Positions 59,310-64,000 of a stretch of 64,000 nucleotides of DNA are shown piece after piece. Source of the stretch: Bradyrhizobium sp. SRL28 (lineage in GTDB: Bacteria > Pseudomonadota > Alphaproteobacteria > Rhizobiales > Xanthobacteraceae). The stretch spans positions 620,001 to 684,000 of the forward strand of contig NZ_JAHEAG010000001.1 in NCBI RefSeq assembly GCF_018596315.1, in the 5' to 3' direction. Each line of letters starts with the position of its first letter. Position 1 is the first letter of the stretch. Position numbers and translations under genes: made by a program. The notes beneath the pieces are model-generated. The model was not told where the DNA came from and made no database searches. It was given only the letters and a program-made list of their open reading frames with translations.

Positions 59310-59734
59310 CTCCAGAACGGGGCGGCAGTCTCTTGTCTTGCTCTTGTCTTGACGCGTTTTCTCGACGCGAATCGGTACCCATTTCGCTTGAAAACGCTAT
59401 GGCTACCCAGCGGCACTAACCCGATTCTGGCAAGCGCTTCATGACGGGCGCATTAACCGCCGATCCATATTTGTGGCAGCGAGGTGGCATCTATGGCGGA
59501 GGGGTGGCGTCGACGCGGCCCGGATTTGTCCCCGGCACCACCCCTGCACAGAAACCAAGCGGAACTCACAAAATTTGCGGCACAAAAGCCACAGCCAGCC
59601 TTCCGCAGCGCCGAACGGGCACGCAAATGCTGGCATAAATGCCAGTTTTTGCGGATACTGGGATTAATGGAATCGTCGCGTTTTTGGCACAAGATTGTTG
59701 CTGCGAACGCCAGATCTTCGATTGGAAGTGTGCC
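59310..59734. other. Intergenic region between corA and the L,D-transpeptidase
   Basis: 425 bp between divergent genes, no gene seen. A 7-bp hairpin CTGGCAT-AA-ATGCCAG (59630-59645) is followed by TTTTT, a terminator-like shape with no obvious upstream gene on that strand. Confidence 0.5.
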
Positions 59735-60424
59735 ATGTCGTCGCTGAAAGTAATCCTGGGGTTGTTCGCCGTCGGCCTTGCGTTGTCCGGCTGTATGCCG
59801 GCAACCACCTATCAGGCCGCCCCTGAAGCCACCCTCAAGCCGAACGACAAGGCGCAGCTCGCCAAGGCGCGCTACGCCGCGGTTAAGCCGGCAGAGCCGT
59901 TCCGCCGTGCCATCGTCGACTATCACCGCAAGGAACAGCCCGGCACCATCGTCGTCGATTCCGATAATCATTACCTCTATCTGGTCCAGGATAGCGGCAA
60001 GGCGATCCGCTATGGCGTCACCGTCGGCGAGGAAGCCCTCGCGTTCTCCGGCATCGCCAAAGTCGGCAACATGGCGGAATGGCCGAAATGGACGCCCACG
60101 GCCGACATCCACAAGCGCATCGAAGGGCTGCCTGCCTCCGTGCCCGGCGGCGTCGACAATCCGCTCGGCGCCCGCGCGCTCTACCTTTACCAGGGTAACA
60201 AGGACACCCTGTTCCGCATCCACGGCACCAACCAGCCGGAATATATCGGCGCCTCGATCTCCTCGGGCTGCATCCGCATGACCAACGAGGACGTCATCGA
60301 CCTCTACAGCCGGGTGAAGCAGGGCACGGTGGTTGTCGTGCTCGAACCCAAGCAGGGCGACTCGCCGTACAATTCCAAGATGGCGCTGCAGGGCGGCGGC
60401 AGCAGCGGCCCGATGCCGCAGTAG
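59735..60424 (+). CDS. L,D-transpeptidase lipoprotein (YkuD/ErfK-like)
   Basis: This 229-residue protein has a lipoprotein signal ending LALSGC (residues 15-20) and a YkuD domain with HGTNQPEYIGASISSGCIRMTNEDVIDLY (about 161-189), where the Cys in SSGCIR is the catalytic nucleophile and the His is upstream. It cross-links or anchors to peptidoglycan. A terminator (60458) follows, overlapping the end of the convergent extensin gene. Confidence 0.92.
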   Translation: MSSLKVILGLFAVGLALSGCMPATTYQAAPEATLKPNDKAQLAKARYAAVKPAEPFRRAIVDYHRKEQPGTIVVDSDNHYLYLVQDSGKAIRYGVTVGEEALAFSGIAKVGNMAEWPKWTPTADIHKRIEGLPASVPGGVDNPLGARALYLYQGNKDTLFRIHGTNQPEYIGASISSGCIRMTNEDVIDLYSRVKQGTVVVVLEPKQGDSPYNSKMALQGGGSSGPMPQ

Positions 60425-60452
60425 CCGACGCCGGTTACACCGCAGTCGAAGA

Positions 60453-61604
60453 TCAAGAGCGCCGGTTTTGCCGGCGCTTTTTCTTTGCAGGCTTCTCCTC
60501 GCGCGGCGGCGCGGCCTCATCCGATTTCTCGGCATCCGATTTTTCGGCGCCCGGCTCGGCAACAGACTTCGCATCGGACTTCGCATCGGACTTGGCTTCA
60601 GACTTGGCACCAGACTTGGCATCGTCCGGTTTGGCGGCGACCTCGCGCGGCGGCGCTTCGTCGGGCCGCTCGGCCGGCAATAGCGGCGCTTTTTGCGGCA
60701 GCGAGTCCCACACATCCCACTGGCAGATCCGGTAATTGTTTCGCCGTTCCATCAGGTCGAGATGGATATGGTCCTCGTGGTACCAGTCCGAGCCCGGGCC
60801 GAGCACGGTCGAGAACCGCGTGCAGGCGGAATGCAGCACACTTTCGCGCAATCCCCGCGGCACGGTGCGGTCGGTCAGCGAGATCGTGCTGCCGTCGGTG
60901 AACTTGAAGGCGCGAACGTCGAGCGCGTTGGCGCGGCCATGTTCGGAAAGCTGGGCGCCGACGATGCGGTTGCGGCCGCGGCACTCGAACGAGTCGAAAT
61001 TGTCGAGATTGGAGACGGCGGTGCCGAGGCGCTCCGCCAGCGGCGCGATATCACTGCGGATCCAGTTGGCCAGAGCTGCCGCCATCTTACAGCGCAGGAT
61101 CGCCGCCGGCTTCACCGAAACCTGCCGCTTGTCCGGCAGCACGATCGCCTCCAGCCGCACCAGATCCTCGCCCCCGCAGCCGCCGGCGCCCTTGATGTCG
61201 GGGATGCTGGGCGCAATGGCGACTTCGTCCGTCAGCGCCAGCCGGCAGGCCGATGGCTGTGGCGCGGGCTGCGGCGCGGGCGCGGCCTGTTGCTTGGCCT
61301 TGTCGTTCTCAGGCGACGCCTGCCCTTTCCGGGCGGGCTCCTCAGGCTCGGCAGATGTCGCCTCGGCGGGACGCGGCTTCGGCAGCGGCACAACCACGTG
61401 GCGCGCCTTTCCTCGCGCGCGGGGCTGCAAATGCTTGAACAGGTCGTCCCACGGGGCCGCGCGCGAGGTTTTCGCCGCCCAGGCCGGCTCGACTGGCATG
61501 CCAATCAAGAGCACCGCCATGGCAGCGGTAACCATTGCCGCTCCAATGCGGCCAAAGACGCCATTAGCCCATTTTCGGCTTGCTTTCTGCGCGGTAAAGT
61601 TCAT
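60453..61604 (-). CDS. Extensin-family protein
   Basis: This 383-residue protein has a signal or anchor segment at about 20-42 (IGAAMVTAAMAVLLIGMPVEPAWA), a proline/alanine/lysine-rich region (about 60-110), then the extensin-like C-terminal domain (about 145-285: CKMAAALANWI..., GAQLSEHGRANALDVRAFKFTDGS, HSACTRFSTVLGPGSDWYHEDHIHLDL). The final part is a low-complexity Ala/Lys/Glu tail with DAKS repeats. The SEHG...A-D-V and H-x-D-H-x-H pattern suggests an M15-type zinc fold. A cell-envelope role is likely. Confidence 0.85.
   Translation of the reverse strand: MNFTAQKASRKWANGVFGRIGAAMVTAAMAVLLIGMPVEPAWAAKTSRAAPWDDLFKHLQPRARGKARHVVVPLPKPRPAEATSAEPEEPARKGQASPENDKAKQQAAPAPQPAPQPSACRLALTDEVAIAPSIPDIKGAGGCGGEDLVRLEAIVLPDKRQVSVKPAAILRCKMAAALANWIRSDIAPLAERLGTAVSNLDNFDSFECRGRNRIVGAQLSEHGRANALDVRAFKFTDGSTISLTDRTVPRGLRESVLHSACTRFSTVLGPGSDWYHEDHIHLDLMERRNNYRICQWDVWDSLPQKAPLLPAERPDEAPPREVAAKPDDAKSGAKSEAKSDAKSDAKSVAEPGAEKSDAEKSDEAAPPREEKPAKKKRRQNRRS
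60458..60487 (+). terminator. Rho-independent terminator after the L,D-transpeptidase
   Basis: AGCGCCGG (60458-60465) and CCGGCGCT (60471-60478) pair perfectly around TTTTG, followed by TTTTTCTTT. It serves the plus-strand gene ending at 60424 and lies within the last codons of the convergent extensin gene. Confidence 0.85.
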
Positions 61605-61689
61605 CTCAATTCCATGAACTTAACCCCGATCCGTCAGCAATGTTCGCGGATCGTGCGGCAACGAATAAACCATCGGGAGGAAAGTGCGT

Positions 61690-63318
61690 ATGCTCGGATT
61701 GATGCAAGACTGGCCTTTGCTGTGCCATCGGATTATCGAACACGCGGCGAAATATCACGGCACGCAAGAAGTCGTCACGCGGTCTGTCGAAGGTCCCATT
61801 CATCGCACCAATTACGCCGAAATTCATGCACGCGCGCTGAAAGTATCGCAACGGCTGGACCGCGACGGCATCAAGCTCGGTGACCGCGTCGCCACAATCG
61901 CCTGGAATACCTGGCGCCATCTCGAAGCCTGGTACGGCATCATGGGAATCGGCGCGATCTGCCACACCGTCAATCCGCGGCTGTTCCCCGACCAGATCGC
62001 CTGGATCATCAACCACGCGCAGGACCGCGTGGTGATGGTCGACATCACCTTCGTGCCGATCGTGGAAAAGATCGCCGCCAGCCTGCCCAGCGTCGAACGC
62101 TACATCGTGCTGACCGACAAGGCCCACATGCCGCAGACCACGCTGAAGAACGCGGTCGCCTATGAGGACTGGATCGCGGAAGCCGACGGCAAGTTCAAAT
62201 GGAAGGACTTTGACGAAAATACCGCAGCCGCGATGTGCTACACCTCGGGCACGACGGGCGATCCGAAAGGCGTGTTGTATTCGCACCGCTCCAACGTGCT
62301 GCACGGGTTGATGGCCAACAATGTCGACGCTCTCGGCACCAGCGCCGCCGAGACAATGCTGCCGGTGGTGCCGTTGTTCCATGCCAACAGCTGGGGCATC
62401 GCATTCTCCGCGCCTTCGATGGGCACCAAGCTCGTGATGCCGGGCGCCAAGCTCGACGGTGCTTCGGTCTATGAACTCCTCGACACCGAGAAGGTCACGC
62501 ACACCGCCGGCGTGCCGACCGTGTGGCTGATGCTGCTCAATCACATGGCGGCCGGCAATCTGAAGCTGCCCCACCTGAAGAGCGTGGTGTGCGGCGGCTC
62601 GGCGATGCCGCGCTCGATGATCAAGTCCTTCGTCGACATGGGCATTCGCGTGCGCCACGCCTGGGGCATGACCGAGATGAGCCCGATCGGCACCGTCGCC
62701 GCGCTGAAGCCGCCGTTCGCCGAACTCACCGGCGAGGAGCGGCTCGACATCCTGCAGACCCAGGGCTATCCGCCGTTCGGCGTCGAGATGAAGATCACCG
62801 ACGATGCCGGCAAGGAGCTGCCGTGGGACGGCAAGACTTTTGGCCGGCTCAAGGTGGCCGGCCCCGCGGTCGCCAAGGCCTATTTCAAGGTCGACAACAA
62901 TATCCTCGACGACGAAGGCTTCTTCGACACCGGCGACGTCGCGACCATCGACGAGCACGGCTATATGCGGATTACCGACCGCTCCAAGGACGTCATCAAG
63001 TCCGGCGGCGAATGGATTTCGTCGATCGACCTGGAGAACCTCGCGGTCGGCCATCCCGCGGTCGCGGAAGCGGCCGTGATCGGCATCTATCATCCCAAAT
63101 GGGACGAACGTCCGCTGCTGATCGTCCAGCTCAAGGCCGGCCAGCAGGCGACGCGCGAGGAGATCCTGAAATTCATGGATGGCAAGATCGCGAAATGGTG
63201 GATGCCCGATGACGTCGCTTTCGTCGACGGCATTCCCCACACCGCGACCGGCAAGATCCTGAAGACCGCGCTGCGCGACCAGTTCAAGAGCTACCGCTTT
63301 CCGAACGCGGCGGCGTGA
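61690..63318 (+). CDS. Fatty-acyl-CoA synthetase (AMP-binding)
   Basis: This 542-residue ligase has the AMP-binding signature [18 protein letters not shown] (about 182-199), then [12 protein letters not shown] (about 320-331), [34 protein letters not shown] (about 413-446) and the C-terminal catalytic-Lys region [11 protein letters not shown] (about 517-527). It activates a fatty acid with ATP and CoA. Start ATG at 61690 (MLGLMQDW) or GTG six bases upstream, behind GGGAGGAAA. A small hairpin (63329 onward) follows. Confidence 0.93.
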   Translation: MLGLMQDWPLLCHRIIEHAAKYHGTQEVVTRSVEGPIHRTNYAEIHARALKVSQRLDRDGIKLGDRVATIAWNTWRHLEAWYGIMGIGAICHTVNPRLFPDQIAWIINHAQDRVVMVDITFVPIVEKIAASLPSVERYIVLTDKAHMPQTTLKNAVAYEDWIAEADGKFKWKDFDENTAAAMCYTSGTTGDPKGVLYSHRSNVLHGLMANNVDALGTSAAETMLPVVPLFHANSWGIAFSAPSMGTKLVMPGAKLDGASVYELLDTEKVTHTAGVPTVWLMLLNHMAAGNLKLPHLKSVVCGGSAMPRSMIKSFVDMGIRVRHAWGMTEMSPIGTVAALKPPFAELTGEERLDILQTQGYPPFGVEMKITDDAGKELPWDGKTFGRLKVAGPAVAKAYFKVDNNILDDEGFFDTGDVATIDEHGYMRITDRSKDVIKSGGEWISSIDLENLAVGHPAVAEAAVIGIYHPKWDERPLLIVQLKAGQQATREEILKFMDGKIAKWWMPDDVAFVDGIPHTATGKILKTALRDQFKSYRFPNAAA

Positions 63319-63481
63319 TCCGGATCTGTCCCTTCCCTGCCGGGAGGGACAGCCAATCAAAAGAACCGGCGTGAATCACGCTTGAAGTGATTGCACGCCG
63401 GTGTTGGCTGGCTGAACGTTTGGTATTTTCGGCAGCTTCACCGAGAAAATCCCTCGGCGCTTTCCGTCCATCTTCTCGATA

Positions 63482-63721
63482 TCAACCGCAGGGTTTTGCG
63501 GCAGCGGCCTGTTGGTGAGCGCGGCGGACGGTGATGGCCGCCCAGGCCCCCCGTATCAGTCGAACCGCTGACAGCATCGAAGACGTTATGGCTGCGGCCC
63601 GCTGACGGTGCGCGATCGCTGCGTAAACTCCGATATCGATGCTGCCATTGGGATGGCGCAGGACAGCATCACCGCCACCAGGCCGCCTGCGACCGCCGCT
63701 CCAGTTATTTTCCGCTGACAT
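63482..63721 (-). CDS. Small basic protein, function unknown
   Basis: This 79-residue protein (MSAENNWSGGRRRPGGG..., then NGSIDIGVYAAIAHRQRAAAITSSML...) has the I-D-x-x-x-Y-x-x-x-A-x-x-x-R-x-x-A-I motif seen in small rhizobial proteins (RSP_7527-like). The start at 63721 is supported by GGAGG eight bases upstream; two in-frame ATGs further out are too close to it. It is divergent from the LysR gene and may be regulated by it. Confidence 0.5.
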   Translation of the reverse strand: MSAENNWSGGRRRPGGGDAVLRHPNGSIDIGVYAAIAHRQRAAAITSSMLSAVRLIRGAWAAITVRRAHQQAAAAKPCG

Positions 63722-63814
63722 CGTCATGGCCTCCATGAATGGTGCAGCATCTTTATTCCTTTCTCTAAGCTTGATAATCCTCTATGGTTTCATTTCATTC
63801 GTGAAACAGGTTCA

Positions 63815-64000
63815 TGAATAGCGCTTCCGCCGAGATGAATGCCTTTGTGCGCGTGATCGAACGCGGCAGCTTCGCCGCGGCGGCAGGCGACCTCGGGCTG
63901 ACGCCGTCAGCACTCTCCAAGCTCGTGACCCGCATTGAGAACCGGCTGGGCGTCCGTCTGCGGACGCGCACCACGCGCCGCCTGGTCTTGACCGCCGAAG
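63815..64000 (+). CDS. LysR-family regulator (5' part only)
   Basis: The first 62 residues of a LysR protein: [60 protein letters not shown]. This is the complete winged HTH. The effector domain lies beyond the window. Start ATG at 63815. Confidence 0.9.

Noticed and set aside
61606..63360. 584-codon minus-strand open frame opposite the acyl-CoA synthetase
   Set aside because: Shadow of the AMP-binding gene; no motif and His/Arg-rich.
1..64000. CRISPR array
   Set aside because: No set of regularly spaced identical direct repeats was seen; the repeats found are palindromic intergenic elements or short tandem units.

Overview
The window comes from the chromosome of a GC-rich alphaproteobacterium, most likely Bradyrhizobium or a close relative. 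The evidence is the gene content (dxs-tlyA cluster, xseB, a GcrA-type regulator, RT0821-type surface protein, small Bradyrhizobium-type proteins) and many short GTAG...CTAC inverted intergenic repeats. It has two parts that meet at a tRNA-Gln(UUG) gene at 24150-24224.

Part one (1 to about 24.2 kb) is the right-hand portion of a tailed-phage prophage whose structural genes lie beyond the left edge. From the left it carries a packaging module on the minus strand (partial TerL, a tiny membrane protein, TerS, a 600-bp gene-free stretch, an HNH nuclease); a NusG/RfaH-like factor behind a cluster of inverted TTCCGCGATT repeats; a plus-strand run of nine tiny, mostly translationally coupled genes (3659-6289); an AraC and a MarR-like regulator, the latter with a perfect FNR/FixK-type box upstream; a long minus-strand replication operon (15969 down to 7930) with a Cro-like regulator, adenine methyltransferase, PriCT-2 protein, HNH-like and VRR-NUC nucleases, GcrA-like protein, TOPRIM-helicase, a protein fusing a sigma region 4-like HTH to an RNA polymerase alpha C-terminal domain, and a TSCPD protein; a 400-bp control region; a plus-strand recombination operon (YqaJ nuclease, RecT, DUF1367-like and small genes); and an excisionase-like gene convergent with a P4-type tyrosine integrase beside the tRNA.

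The notable theme of the prophage is manipulation of host transcription. It encodes a NusG paralog, a sigma4/alpha-CTD fusion, a GcrA homolog (GcrA proteins are sigma70 partners that respond to adenine methylation) together with an adenine methyltransferase, and a Cro-like protein. Several families of short repeats could be their DNA or RNA targets: TGCC(A/G)AAAG(TG)CCA sites at two divergent control regions, a 21-bp palindrome in two copies, and the TTCCGCGATT cluster.

Part two (24.2-64 kb) is ordinary host chromosome: an acyl-CoA dehydrogenase, an M15-like peptidase, GcrA-type HTH and membrane proteins; a repeat-rich 30-34 kb stretch with a cloverleaf-like inverted-repeat element and an orphan ATP synthase epsilon gene interrupted by an in-frame TGA; a ring-cleaving dioxygenase, crotonase, 5'-nucleotidase and deacetylase; the xseB/dxs/deoxyribosyltransferase/tlyA/RNA-methyltransferase cluster; clpS, an adenylate cyclase, GMC oxidoreductase, aroC, a histidine phosphatase; an ECF sigma/anti-sigma pair; a DnaJ-type chaperone, pdxH, an SDR, corA, an L,D-transpeptidase convergent with an extensin-family protein, an acyl-CoA synthetase, and the start of a LysR regulator at the right edge. 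All functional calls are from reading the sequence; no database searches were run.
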